Below, one piece after another: positions 20,586 to 29,391 of a DNA stretch of 64,000 nt. Each line of letters starts with the position of its first letter. Position 1 is the stretch's first letter. The notes beneath the pieces were generated by a model. That model made no database searches. It had not been told where the DNA came from and worked only from the letters and a program-made list of their open reading frames with translations. The stretch lies in NCBI RefSeq assembly GCF_021491355.1, contig NZ_JAKENF010000002.1:372001-436000 (forward strand), read 5' to 3'. The DNA is from Alitabrizicola rongguiensis (GTDB lineage Bacteria > Pseudomonadota > Alphaproteobacteria > Rhodobacterales > Rhodobacteraceae). The position numbers and the translations under genes were made by a program.

Positions 20586-22476
20586 GCGCGGCCCCACGCA
20601 TTGCATCGGAGAAGCGGCGCCGAAGTTCCGCTTCGTCAATCGGGTTACCCTCACGAAGATGATAAAACCACCAAGCTGCTACCCGACCAAGGGCCCAGGT
20701 TGACGTGAAACCCCAAGTAGCGCCCGCGACTGGGGCAACAGTCTGGCCAATTACCGGCACCAGTTTAGCCCCCTCACGAGCGGCAAAGGCCAGGGCTTGG
20801 CCACCCAATACGCCAGCGCCGAGGGCTGCACCAAGCTGTGCCAGTCGGCTCGCGCTCCACTCAACTCCGTAGCGACCTGCCAATGCCGACAGCATCGCAA
20901 CCTGAAGAGTAGGTACAGACGCCGCGCCGACCAAAGGGAGTGCTCCAGCAGCGGTAGCGCTGCCTGCGTAACCTAGCACCAACGCCCGGTTCCGCCCAAA
21001 CTCCGAGCCTTCCTCGTCCGAGGAAGTCTCGCCCGCCAAGAACATCACAACCGAAGGCAGTATCTCGACAAGTTCTTTCGAAAACGGCTCCAAATCGGCC
21101 TTAACGGGATTGGAGAGGTCAAGCGTGACCATTGGCAAGTTTGCTCCAAAAACCGACTCGATGGCTTTCTGGTTGTGGGCCTGCGCTCTGCCCCGTGCCG
21201 ACACATCGGAAATAAGGTCTGCCCCTGTGTGAATCACGATGACCGGCTGCTTGCGGCTCACCTTGCGAATGCGGCGCAAGGCCTCGACGATTGCGCCCTG
21301 CACCGGATCGTCAAGCCGCATCACGACCAAAACTACGTTCGCTGTAGTCTGGATCTCGGCAAGATCGGCGGCAGGATCGTAGTCGATCTCGCCAAGGCCC
21401 CTTGTGTCAAGAAATCGCATCACGGGTTCGTTCGGCGGAAAATCAAAGGACCGCGCCGTACGCGTGCAAGGATTGAACCCATTTCCAATCGCCGCCCCAT
21501 CTAGGCGGGTCAGCGCCTGAACTAGCGAGCTCTTGCCTGCTCCTGTCTTTCCGAGCAACCAGAGCGTTGGCACCGGAAGGCACGTTTCGCCGACAGCTTT
21601 CGGACTTGGCCTGTCGTCGGGCGAGGCGGACCAGATCCAGTCTTTTGCTTCGTTCCAGAGCGCCTTTGGTGCATCGACGACGGCCCCTGCGGCATCGGAA
21701 ACCGCACCCCAAAACCGCCACCCATTTTCGTCGGCAAACACTCGGCCTACCTCAGCGATGCTGGCTTTTTCGATTGAGTTAACATGGCCGTCAACCTCGG
21801 CGATTTCCGTCAGAAAGCGGAGGACCTCGGCCGACATCGCGTCGTAGTCGCAATCAGGATTCTGTCGCTTGTATGAAGACAGTGCTTTCGCTGCTTCCGT
21901 GATTGATCTGCCACTGATGCTTTCTTCAATGATGGGCAGTGCTGCGTCGATGTAGTCGGGCGCTATCCCCCATTCGCTGGTGAAGTACTCCGCAATCGCG
22001 CCAAGTTCGGCTTGATCGAGCGCGCCAGCCTCTCGCTGGATCAGGACTGATAGCCCCGCAATCAAGTCGAACAGTGAAGCGGCCAAAAGATCGATTGGGG
22101 TGTTTATGAATTTGGGCACGGCTTCGACCCGGGATCCTGAGTAGCTCCGCCAAGCCCTCATGACACCCCAGCTGATCGCACCAGCCATCGTGGCCGCCCC
22201 AATTACCCAACCAACCGGCGTAACCGCCGTGCCTATTCCGATCGCAGTGAGCCATGTGCCGAAGAAAGTGGAAGCGACAGTCGATGAACCTGCGACGACT
22301 GCTCCGGCTGCAGCTGCAGAACCGACCTGCCAGAGATCGCCGACAGTGCGCCCGGCTGTCAAACTCAGATAAGCATCCTCTCCGATGCCAAGCTTGGCCT
22401 TGAAGCGAAGTGGATCTGCGACGACTCGCGCGACTCTATCAAAACCGACCGGGCGGGCGGCCCCATCCGCTTCCAT
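20572..22476 (-). CDS. GTPase with TerB-like and DUF697-like membrane regions
   Basis: 634 residues from the ATG at 22476 (MEADGAARPVGF), which shares one base with the upstream stop (TAATG). Order: a glycine- and alanine-rich hydrophobic region (about 50-105); a helical TerB-like region (about 122-247) with ITEIAEVDGH-like text; a GTPase domain with G1 GKTGAGKS (309-316), G3 DTRGLG (357-362) and a G4 position that reads HTGAD (416-420) instead of NKxD; then a long hydrophobic C-terminus (about 490-600) of DUF697 type with repeated glycines. TerB domains are acidic helical bundles at the inner membrane in stress and defence gene sets. The missing G4 lysine suggests altered nucleotide specificity. 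It is probably the core of the three-gene system. Confidence 0.75.
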   Translation of the reverse strand: MEADGAARPVGFDRVARVVADPLRFKAKLGIGEDAYLSLTAGRTVGDLWQVGSAAAAGAVVAGSSTVASTFFGTWLTAIGIGTAVTPVGWVIGAATMAGAISWGVMRAWRSYSGSRVEAVPKFINTPIDLLAASLFDLIAGLSVLIQREAGALDQAELGAIAEYFTSEWGIAPDYIDAALPIIEESISGRSITEAAKALSSYKRQNPDCDYDAMSAEVLRFLTEIAEVDGHVNSIEKASIAEVGRVFADENGWRFWGAVSDAAGAVVDAPKALWNEAKDWIWSASPDDRPSPKAVGETCLPVPTLWLLGKTGAGKSSLVQALTRLDGAAIGNGFNPCTRTARSFDFPPNEPVMRFLDTRGLGEIDYDPAADLAEIQTTANVVLVVMRLDDPVQGAIVEALRRIRKVSRKQPVIVIHTGADLISDVSARGRAQAHNQKAIESVFGANLPMVTLDLSNPVKADLEPFSKELVEILPSVVMFLAGETSSDEEGSEFGRNRALVLGYAGSATAAGALPLVGAASVPTLQVAMLSALAGRYGVEWSASRLAQLGAALGAGVLGGQALAFAAREGAKLVPVIGQTVAPVAGATWGFTSTWALGRVAAWWFYHLREGNPIDEAELRRRFSDAMRGAAHDPA

Positions 22477-22904
22477 TAGGCCCCGACCCGAGCAAGCCGA
22501 GCCTCGAGCTCGTTGATCCGCGAGGTCCAACTCGCGTTGGCAAAATCGGCGATAGCCCCTCGTGTCAAGCCGAAGGCGACAAGCAGTGGCATCAAGAAAG
22601 CAGACAAGGTCGCGCCAATAAATGGGATCGAGGCAACGAGCAGTCCGACAGCTACCGAGATCACGACGCCGAACACCGTGTTTGGAAAGCGCGCCAAGAT
22701 TTCGAACACGACCGTCAGGATCTTGCGGCCGATCTGCAGGACCACGTCACCAACCGCCACGGTGACGCGCGCAAGATCCATGACAAGTGATTTTACATCA
22801 GCGGAAAGCGCTAACCTGTCGATCTGGTCGGAAATCTTGCGCAACGGTAGTGCTGCATTGATCTCGCGCAAATTCTCAACATCGACTTTTGGAACATTAG
22901 ACAT
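22476..22904 (-). CDS. Small membrane protein, first gene of the GTPase operon
   Basis: 142 residues. The N-terminal half is amphipathic (INAALPLRKISDQIDRLAL, then DVVLQIGRKILTVVFEILA). The C-terminal half has one or two membrane spans (VFGVVISVAVGLLVASIPFI, then LSAFLMPLLVAFGL) and ends in a short charged helix (SRINELEARLARVGA). AGGG lies seven bases upstream of the ATG at 22904. Its stop overlaps the next start (TAATG), so the stoichiometry with the GTPase is probably set by coupling. I do not recognise the family. It may be the membrane partner or effector of the two GTPases. Confidence 0.65.
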   Translation of the reverse strand: MSNVPKVDVENLREINAALPLRKISDQIDRLALSADVKSLVMDLARVTVAVGDVVLQIGRKILTVVFEILARFPNTVFGVVISVAVGLLVASIPFIGATLSAFLMPLLVAFGLTRGAIADFANASWTSRINELEARLARVGA

Positions 22905-23097
22905 AGAGGCACCCTGAAACGCTTATCTCTCAACACTAGGCGAATGGAACGGTGATTGCCTAGAGGTATGAGATGACGGTCGGCGAACGCTGCTTGGCTC
23001 CGGAAGTGGTGGCGTGACCTGTCCGGCATCATCGCCCTTGGGGCGTCTGAGTTGACTTCGCGATAGAGGGTTTCTGGCTCATGGGAACCGCCTAGGA

Positions 23098-23245
23098 GTG
23101 AGGACGAGACAGAAACCCGGAACATCGAAGGCGACTGCGGAGGTCGTTTTGAATGACATCCGCCTGCGCACGCAGATGCACCCATGTGCCGAAGAGAAGA
23201 TCAGGATCGTGCTGGAAGGGCTGCGCGGCGAGGAAAACATCGAAA
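23098..23245 (+). pseudogene. 5' fragment of an IS3-type transposase orfA
   Basis: The frame from a GTG at 23098 reads VVLNDIRLRTQM, then CAEEKIRIVLEGLRGEENI. This closely follows the OrfA opening of IS3-family elements, in which a conserved EEKIRIVLEGLRGE-type stretch precedes the helix-turn-helix. Similarity stops right after GEENI, near 23245, and unrelated residues follow. The remainder of the element is missing. Confidence 0.6.
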
Positions 23246-23509
23246 CGGAGACATCGGCCACCAGGATTTCTTTGCCGTTCAACTCCGGCAACGACGCGAA
23301 CTGAAGGCAGCCTCGAACTTCCGCGATCTAGCGCGCGGAATTGCGAGAAACCACGTCGCACATGCCGACGAACTTCGCACAAGACTTCCCAAGAAATTCG
23401 CAGATTACGACATTTCGGAGCGGACAGTTTTGTCAACTTTCACGCTTCGTTCACGCTATGTCTGTTGCAGAAAAACGATCTAAACCATTGTATTAAAATA
23501 ATATAGCAG

Positions 23510-23551
23510 ACGGATTTGCAATCCGCTGCGTAACCTCTCCGCCAACCCGCC
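23510..23551 (-). pseudogene. Truncated tRNA-Cys(GCA), 5' half only
   Basis: Reading the minus strand from 23551: acceptor strand GGCGGGT, a D-arm (GGCGGAGAGGTTACGC), then the anticodon arm GCGGA-TTGCAAA-TCCGT with anticodon GCA. Directly after the anticodon stem the sequence turns AT-rich, and there is no variable loop, T-arm or 3' acceptor strand. Integrases often cross over in the anticodon arm or T-arm of tRNA genes, so the break at this point suggests an attachment site whose far half was lost or lies outside the window. It cannot be a working tRNA as it stands. Confidence 0.6.
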
Positions 23552-23955
23552 GGAGCCAGCCGGGGATTAGGGGCTTTCCTCGGTAGCGTCAAGGTGGAAC
23601 CTGCGACAGGCGAGGTGCTCCTGCCGTCAGGGACCCTGCGAATCGTATCTGCTTCGGGACAGGATCCCAGCCTCGACGATTTCCTCCGCCGCACCAATCC
23701 CGCTTCGGAAAATGGACCGTCCACGGCCAGATGCCGCCAAAGGGCCGCAAGGCGATTTCGTTTGAAACCGGGCGGAAATGCGGCGGAATTGGGGCAGTGA
23801 CGTAACGAGCAGGATCGGTGCGATGATCTGGGAAATTCTGAGACGGTTCTTCGGACGCGGCGGCCGCGCGGTCGCAGTGGCCTTTACCCCCGACGCCCCC
23901 ATCCTCCGGCCGGTCTGACTGCGGATCAGGAGGCGCCGTTCGGCCCCGCTTGCGA

Positions 23956-25170
23956 TCAGAAGAACGCTTGCAGCCCGGTCTGCGCCCGGCCGAGGATCAG
24001 CGCGTGGACATCATGCGTGCCCTCGTAGGTATTGACCGTCTCGAGGTTCACCATGTGGCGGATCACCTGGAAATCCTCCTGGATGCCGTTGCCGCCATGC
24101 ATGTCGCGCGACTTGCGCGCGATCTCCAGCGCCTTGCCGCAATTGTTGCGCTTGATGAGGCTGATCATCTCGGGCGCGGCCTTCGCCTCGTCCATCAGCC
24201 GGCCGACGCGGAGCGCCGCCTGAAGACCCAGGCTGATCTCGGTCATCATGTCGGCAAGCTTCAGCTGGAACAGCTGGGTCTGGGCGAGCGGGCGGCCGAA
24301 CTGATGCCGGTCGAGGCCATATTGCCGGGCGGCGTGCCAGCAGAACTCGGCCGAGCCCATCACGCCCCAGGCGATGCCGTAGCGGGCTCGGTTGAGGCAG
24401 CCGAACGGGCCCTTGAGCCCCTCGACATTCGGTAGCAACGCGTCTTCGCCGACCTCGACATCCTTCATCACGATCTCGCCGGTGATCGAGGCGCGCAGGC
24501 TTAGCTTGCCTCCGACCTTGGGCGCCGAGAGCCCCTTCATGCCCTTCTCAAGCACGAAGCCCTTGATCTTGCCGCCATGCGCCTCTGACTTGGCCCAGAC
24601 CACGAAGACATCGGCGATCGGTGCGTTCGAGATCCACATCTTCGCGCCGTTCAGCACGTAGCCGTTGGCGGTCTTCTTCGCCGTCGTCTTCATGCCCGCC
24701 GGGTCCGACCCCGCATCGGGTTCGGTCAGGCCGAAGCAGCCGATCAGTGTGCCGGCGGCGAGGCCGGGCAGGTATTTCTTCCGTTGCGCCTCGGTGCCGT
24801 AGGCATAGATCGGGTACATCACCAGCGAGGACTGCACCGACATCATGCTGCGATAGCCGCTATCGACCCGCTCGACCTCGCGGGCGATCAGGCCGTAGGC
24901 CACGTAGGAGGCACCGATCCCGCCATATTCCTCGGGGATGGTCGAGCCGAGAAGGCCCATCTCGCCCATCTCGGCAAAGATCGCCGGATCGGTCTTTTCC
25001 TCGCGATAGGCGGCGATGACGCGGGGCTGGAGCTTCTCCTGGGCAAAGGCGCGGGCGCCATCGCGCAGCATCCGCTCTTCCTCGGTCAGCTGGTCCTCAA
25101 GGCGGAAGGGGTCCTCCCAATTGAAGCTGGAAAGATCGGGGGCGTCCTTGGATTTCAGCGTCGCGGTCAT
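23956..25170 (-). CDS. gcdH: Glutaryl-CoA dehydrogenase
   Basis: 404 residues, the usual length. An FAD-dependent acyl-CoA dehydrogenase that oxidises and decarboxylates glutaryl-CoA to crotonyl-CoA in lysine, tryptophan and glutarate breakdown. Signatures: [17 protein letters not shown] in the FAD/substrate region, [16 protein letters not shown], and the C-terminal stretch [17 protein letters not shown], where the Glu of YEGT is the expected catalytic base. The motif around [20 protein letters not shown] is also typical of GcdH. Start ATG at 25170. A LysR-type regulator is divergently transcribed 121 bases away, an arrangement that often means control of gcdH by that regulator. High confidence in the subfamily from the overall residue pattern. 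Confidence 0.9.
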   Translation of the reverse strand: MTATLKSKDAPDLSSFNWEDPFRLEDQLTEEERMLRDGARAFAQEKLQPRVIAAYREEKTDPAIFAEMGEMGLLGSTIPEEYGGIGASYVAYGLIAREVERVDSGYRSMMSVQSSLVMYPIYAYGTEAQRKKYLPGLAAGTLIGCFGLTEPDAGSDPAGMKTTAKKTANGYVLNGAKMWISNAPIADVFVVWAKSEAHGGKIKGFVLEKGMKGLSAPKVGGKLSLRASITGEIVMKDVEVGEDALLPNVEGLKGPFGCLNRARYGIAWGVMGSAEFCWHAARQYGLDRHQFGRPLAQTQLFQLKLADMMTEISLGLQAALRVGRLMDEAKAAPEMISLIKRNNCGKALEIARKSRDMHGGNGIQEDFQVIRHMVNLETVNTYEGTHDVHALILGRAQTGLQAFF

Positions 25171-25291
25171 GGCATTTCCTCGAGTTTCGTCGCGCTTTGC
25201 TCATGCAAGGCGAAGGGATCTGAAGCGCATATTGCACAGAACAGATGAGAGGACTAACGATATGTCCTCCATGACCTATGAGTAAAACGCA

Positions 25292-26179
25292 ATGATCGCG
25301 CCGCGCCGCTATCTACCCTCGATCCCCTCGCTTCTGGCACTCGAGGCGCTGGATCGGCTCGGCAGCGCCTCGGCGGCGGCCGAGGAGCTGTCGCTGACGC
25401 AAAGCGCGATCTCGCGGCAACTGCAGACGCTCGAGGGACAGATGGGCGTCCAGCTCCTCTTGCGCGACCGCAAGCAGCTGCGCCTGACACCGGCGGCGCG
25501 CGATTATGTCCGTCAGGTGCGGGCGGCGCTGGAGCAGATCGCCCAGGCCTCGCTCAAGCTCAAGGCCAATCCCACGGGGGGTACGCTGAACCTCGCGATC
25601 CTGCCCGCGTTTGGCGTCCACTGGCTCGCACCGCGGCTGGCCGAGTTCGCGCGATTGCATCCGGAGGTGACAGTCAACCTCTCGACCCGGATGAAGCCCT
25701 TCGACTTCGACGCCGAGGGCTTCGATGCCGCCATCCATTTCGGCCACGCCGACTGGCCGGGGGCCGAGCATCTCCTGCTGATGGAGGAAGAGGTGTTGCC
25801 GGTCTGTGCCCCCGGCTTCCTGAAGGAACCGCCAAAGGCGCCGGAAGATCTGCTCGCCTATCCGCTTCTCCTGCTGGAATCCCGTCCAGGTGCCTGGCAT
25901 CGCTGGATGGCGGCGGAGGGTGTGTCGGCGACAATCCCCCGTGGCATGGTCTTCGATCAGTTCTCGACCATGAGCCAGGCTGCGATCCACGGCCTTGGAA
26001 TCGGCCTTCTGCCCACCTTCCTGGCCGAGCCCGAGCTTGCTTCCGGCCGGCTGACAATCGCATGGGGCGCACGGCAGCGCAGTTCGGGCAGCTACTGGCT
26101 GGTCTGGCCCAAGAACCGCCCGGCCAGGCCCGCGCTTGCGAGCCTGACCGACTGGTTGGCGGAGCAGGTCAAAGGTTGA
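25292..26179 (+). CDS. LysR-family regulator (GcdR/GcvA-like), divergent from gcdH
   Basis: 295 residues. The N-terminal winged helix-turn-helix reads LEALDRLGSASAAAEELSLT then QSAISRQLQTLEGQ, the standard LysR DNA-binding pattern. The C-terminal half is a type 2 periplasmic-binding fold for the effector (LNLAILPAFGVHWLAPRLAE). It is transcribed away from gcdH across a 121-base gap that must hold both promoters, and it is expected to sense an intermediate such as glutarate or glutaryl-CoA. That ligand is inferred from the neighbour only. Its end overlaps the convergent oxidoreductase gene by 11 bases. Confidence 0.85.
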   Translation: MIAPRRYLPSIPSLLALEALDRLGSASAAAEELSLTQSAISRQLQTLEGQMGVQLLLRDRKQLRLTPAARDYVRQVRAALEQIAQASLKLKANPTGGTLNLAILPAFGVHWLAPRLAEFARLHPEVTVNLSTRMKPFDFDAEGFDAAIHFGHADWPGAEHLLLMEEEVLPVCAPGFLKEPPKAPEDLLAYPLLLLESRPGAWHRWMAAEGVSATIPRGMVFDQFSTMSQAAIHGLGIGLLPTFLAEPELASGRLTIAWGARQRSSGSYWLVWPKNRPARPALASLTDWLAEQVKG

Positions 26180-27338
26180 GGGTCACCCAGGCGGCATTCC
26201 GTGCCGAGGAGCGGACGCAGGCATCGACGAAGGCAACACCCGTGACACCGTCGCGGACCGTCGGAAAGGTCACCGCCGGATCTATCGCAGTCCCTTCGAT
26301 CCGGGCGCGGATCGCGCGCGCGGCCTCGGTGTAGATATTGGCGAAGCCTTCCAAATAGCCTTCGGGATGGCCGGGCGGCACCCGGGTCACGCGCGCGGCC
26401 TCTGGACCGGCCCCCGCCCCGCCACGGGTGATGCGCTGGCGCGATCCGTTGAGGGGCGTGAACCAAAGGTAGTTCGGATCCTCCTGCGCCCATTCGATGC
26501 CGGCCTTGGTTCCGAAGACGCGGAGCTTCAGCGCGTTCTCGTTGCCGGCGGCGACCTGACTGCACCACAGCATGCCCCGCGCACCGCCCCTGTAGCGCAG
26601 CAGGACATGGCCGTTGTCATCCACCCGGCGGCCCGGCACGAAGGATTGCAGGTCTGCCGCCAGCGACTCCAGTTCCAGCCCCGAGACGAAACTGGCGAGA
26701 TTGAAGGCGTGGGTGCCGATATCGCCGGTCGATCCCCCTGCCCCGGTCTGTTTGGGGTCGGTGCGCCAACCCGCCTGTTTCTGGCCCGATTGTTCGATCG
26801 GCTCGCTCAACCAGTCCTGTACATATTCGACCTGCACAAGGCGGATGTCGCCAAGCTCGCCCGCCGCGACCATCGCACGGGCCTGCCGGACCATGGGATA
26901 GCCGGTGTAATTGTGGGTCAGCGCGAAGACGACGCCCGACTCCTCAGCGGCTCTGGCCAGCTTCTTCGCCTCGGGCAGCCTCGCGGTCAGCGGTTTGTCG
27001 CAGATCACATGGATGCCGCGGCGCAGGAACTGCATGGCCACCGGCGCGTGCATATGGTTCGGCGTGACGATCGCCACAGCCTGGATACCGTCCTTACGCC
27101 GGGCCTCCTTCACCGCCATCTCGGCGAAGCTTGCATAGGCGCGCGGCACCCCGAGGTCGGCGGCCGAGGCAAGCGCCTTTTCCGGGGTCGAGGAAAAGCA
27201 ACCTGCGACCAGCTCGTACTGGTCGTCGAGCCGGGCTGCGATGCGATGGACCGCGCCGATGAACGCATCGCGACCGCCCCCTACCATGCCAAGCCGAATC
27301 CGCGGCGAGCGGCCTTCGTTGCGACCTTCGATCGCCAT
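26169..27338 (-). CDS. Gfo/Idh/MocA-family oxidoreductase
   Basis: 389 residues from the ATG at 27338 (MAIEGRNEGRS), preceded by GGAGGAGGA; an upstream in-frame ATG at 27398 has no such site. The N-terminal Rossmann fold reads IRLGMVGGGRDAFIGAVHRI. The dinucleotide/substrate motif CDKPLTARLPEAKKLA has the family's catalytic-type Lys in DKP. The C-terminal substrate domain includes GDIGTHAFNLASFVSGLE, with the GTHAFN histidine. Members oxidise or reduce sugars and inositols with NAD(P). There is no operon context to name the substrate: it is a single gene, convergent with the LysR gene. Confidence 0.85.
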   Translation of the reverse strand: MAIEGRNEGRSPRIRLGMVGGGRDAFIGAVHRIAARLDDQYELVAGCFSSTPEKALASAADLGVPRAYASFAEMAVKEARRKDGIQAVAIVTPNHMHAPVAMQFLRRGIHVICDKPLTARLPEAKKLARAAEESGVVFALTHNYTGYPMVRQARAMVAAGELGDIRLVQVEYVQDWLSEPIEQSGQKQAGWRTDPKQTGAGGSTGDIGTHAFNLASFVSGLELESLAADLQSFVPGRRVDDNGHVLLRYRGGARGMLWCSQVAAGNENALKLRVFGTKAGIEWAQEDPNYLWFTPLNGSRQRITRGGAGAGPEAARVTRVPPGHPEGYLEGFANIYTEAARAIRARIEGTAIDPAVTFPTVRDGVTGVAFVDACVRSSARNAAWVTLNL

Positions 27339-27404
27339 TGCGTCCTCCTCCCTGTTGTCTCTTCTTTGCGCAAATACCCCGGGGGTGAAGCCCCGCAAGG
27401 GGGC

Positions 27405-27423
27405 GAGGGGGCAGCGCCCCCTC
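27405..27423. repeat. GC-rich intergenic palindrome
   Basis: GAGGGGGC, a three-base loop and GCCCCCTC form an eight-pair stem in the gap between the oxidoreductase gene and the LLM gene. It is flanked by a second G/C-rich inverted block (27378-27395). Such G5/C5 palindromes recur between genes in Rhodobacteraceae genomes and may act as repeat elements or as a transcription stop. The rest of 27339-27594 shows nothing further. Confidence 0.4.
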
Positions 27424-27594
27424 CTCGCTGCCTTTGATGCCGGGAAGTAACCTGCCCCGCAAGTTCGTCGTGGCTTCGCCGCACAGGTTCTGTGCGGCCG
27501 CAGCCACGCGCCGGCCTTGCCGCAGCGGGCGATCCCCTCCTACATGGGACCAAGCAGGCGGTATCAACAGGGCCGCATTGAAGGGCAATGAACC

Positions 27595-28617
27595 ATGAAA
27601 AAGATCGGCTTCCTTTCCTTCGGCCATTGGACGCCCTCTCCGCAATCGGGCACGCGTTCAGCCGCCGACGCGCTTTTGCAATCCATCGACCTCGCCGTAG
27701 CGGCCGAGGACCTGGGTGCGGATGGCGCCTATTTCCGGGTGCACCACTTCGCTCGCCAGCTCGCTTCGCCCTTCCCGTTGCTTGCCGCGGTGGGCGCGCG
27801 CACGAAGAAGATCGAAATCGGCACCGCAGTCATCGACATGCGCTATGAGAACCCGCTCTACATGGCCGAGGACGCGGGGGCGGCTGACCTGATCTCCGGC
27901 GGACGGTTGCAGCTGGGCCTCAGCCGCGGATCGCCGGAACAGGTGATCGACGGATGGAAATACTTCGGCTACCGCCCCGAAGAGGGAAAAAGCGATGCCG
28001 ACATGGGCCGTCGCCATGCCGAGGTTTTTCTAGATGTGTTGAAGGGCGAGGGCTTTGCACAACCCAACCCGCGGCCGATGTTCCCGAATCCGCCCGGCCT
28101 TCTGCGGCTCGAACCCCATTCCGAAGGGCTGCGCGACCGGATCTGGTGGGGATCGGGGTCGAACGCGACGGCCGAATGGGCGGCGAAGCTCGGTGTGAAC
28201 CTGCAGAGCTCGACGCTGAAGGACGACGAGACCGGCGAGCCGTTCCATGTGCAGCAGGCACGCCAGATCCGGGTTTATCGCGACGCGTGGAAGGCGGCAG
28301 GTCACACGCGGCCGGCGCGTGTCTCGGTGAGCCGGTCCATCTTCGCGCTGGTCAGCGACATGGACCGTGCCTATTTCGGCGGCGGCCGCCCCGAGAAGGA
28401 CTCAATCGGCTATATCGACGAGAGGACCCGCGCGATCTTCGGCCGCAGCTATGCAGCCGAGCCTGACAAGCTGATCGAGGATTTGCGCAAGGACGAAGCG
28501 ATTGCCGAGGCCGACACGCTGCTTCTCACGGTTCCGAACCAGTTGGGCGTCGACTACAATGCGCATGTGATCGAGGCGATCCTGACCCATGTCGCGCCAG
28601 CGCTCGGCTGGCGCTGA
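27595..28617 (+). CDS. LLM-class flavin-dependent oxidoreductase
   Basis: 340 residues. A luciferase-like alpha/beta barrel: MKKIGFLSFGHW at the start, LGADGAYFRVHHFARQLASP then FPLLAAVGARTKKIEIGTAV, and LQLGLSRGSPEQV, where FMN- or F420-binding members have SRGS-type loops. These enzymes use reduced flavin and oxygen for monooxygenation, or act as dehydrogenases; the substrate is not evident here. AGGGC lies near the ATG at 27595. It is a single gene. The protein is complete and shows no irregularity. Confidence 0.8.
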   Translation: MKKIGFLSFGHWTPSPQSGTRSAADALLQSIDLAVAAEDLGADGAYFRVHHFARQLASPFPLLAAVGARTKKIEIGTAVIDMRYENPLYMAEDAGAADLISGGRLQLGLSRGSPEQVIDGWKYFGYRPEEGKSDADMGRRHAEVFLDVLKGEGFAQPNPRPMFPNPPGLLRLEPHSEGLRDRIWWGSGSNATAEWAAKLGVNLQSSTLKDDETGEPFHVQQARQIRVYRDAWKAAGHTRPARVSVSRSIFALVSDMDRAYFGGGRPEKDSIGYIDERTRAIFGRSYAAEPDKLIEDLRKDEAIAEADTLLLTVPNQLGVDYNAHVIEAILTHVAPALGWR

Positions 28618-28661
28618 TCGGGCAGATTGGCGGCTTTGCGTGCGATGCCATGCGTCTCGGG

Positions 28662-29177
28662 TCAATCGCCGGTCGCAGGCACCGCCTCGATCCTGACAAG
28701 CTGCCATACGCTCCGCGTATAGGTGGTCTCGGACTGATAGGCGCGATCCGAGTCATAGGGGTAGACGACCCAGAGGGGGCCTTTGTCACGAAGGCTCATC
28801 GGCTGACCGTCGAAGAGATCGGCAACGATCGGCACGTCCGGAGTGATCTCGTCCAGCGGCACGGTCGCGACATAATCGTTTGCAGCGTAAAGATCGACAA
28901 CGCCGATCTCGACGCCTGACACCTTCAGGACGTCGCTCAGCGGTACGCCCGAGAATTCGTGCTTGCCTTCTGTCCAGATCGTTGTCGTCGAGAACGTCAC
29001 ACGGCGCATCTTTGCCAGATCAGACCTGCTATAGACATGCATGACGCCCGACAGGTTACGCACCGTGAGAACGACGTCATCGCCAGCGCGATGTTCTGCC
29101 CAACTGGCCAGAGCAAAACTGGAGGCAAGAGCGGCCACAATCAGGGCCAGCAAAGCACGAAATCTCAGAACCGACAT
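28662..29177 (-). CDS. Exported molybdopterin-domain protein
   Basis: 171 residues from the ATG at 29177 (MSVLRFRALLALIVAALASS), which gives a clean signal peptide; an in-frame ATG at 29309 would place 44 unlikely residues before it. The mature part follows the sulfite-oxidase-type molybdopterin-binding fold (VLTVRNLSGVMHVYSRSDLA, FSGVPLSDVLKVSGV, and LWVVYPYDSD near the end). It is shorter than true sulfite oxidase domains and lacks an obvious molybdenum-ligating Cys, so it may be a non-catalytic relative. Its function is unknown. It is convergent with the LLM gene and divergent from the alpha-glucosidase gene. Confidence 0.65.
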   Translation of the reverse strand: MSVLRFRALLALIVAALASSFALASWAEHRAGDDVVLTVRNLSGVMHVYSRSDLAKMRRVTFSTTTIWTEGKHEFSGVPLSDVLKVSGVEIGVVDLYAANDYVATVPLDEITPDVPIVADLFDGQPMSLRDKGPLWVVYPYDSDRAYQSETTYTRSVWQLVRIEAVPATGD

Positions 29178-29391
29178 GCCCGAACCAAATGCCAATTGGA
29201 GCAGTTTTCCCTCATCTGTCGGCAAATCCAAGGCCCTGCCATGTCTCGAAAGCATAGATATTGGCACTATAGGCGGGAATGTCGGCCCAGATGGTACCAT
29301 TCCGCACAATCTCAGCCGCCATCTCGCCGATCAGGTTGCGATTTTCGGACCACCAGCTAGCCTTCCCCTCAAAAGCATGGGCGAGGCGGGC

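Larger units (their letters stand above)
22905..23955. other. Island boundary region without intact genes
   Basis: About 1.05 kb. It contains an IS3-type orfA fragment (23098-23245) and a half tRNA-Cys gene (23510-23551), annotated separately. Between them (23246-23509) one plus-strand frame runs through HADELRTRLPKKFADYDISE, but I cannot assign it and it has no start. The interval 23400-23515 is clearly AT-richer than its surroundings (TATTAAAATAATATAGC near 23490). From 23552 on, the sequence returns to host-like composition with no convincing gene. Confidence 0.5.

Noticed and set aside
23246-23509. Gene between the IS fragment and the half tRNA
   Set aside because: An open frame with plausible helical text exists, but it has no start, no known family and runs into AT-rich DNA.
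23823-23918. 31-codon ORF ([20 protein letters not shown]...) downstream of the island edge
   Set aside because: Has a possible AGGA site, but no recognisable product and no context; chance is as likely.
29041-29391. N-terminal extension of the alpha-glucosidase
   Set aside because: The family starts at about MNEWWRGSVTYQVYPRSF; the upstream residues overlap the opposite-strand exported protein and its promoter region.
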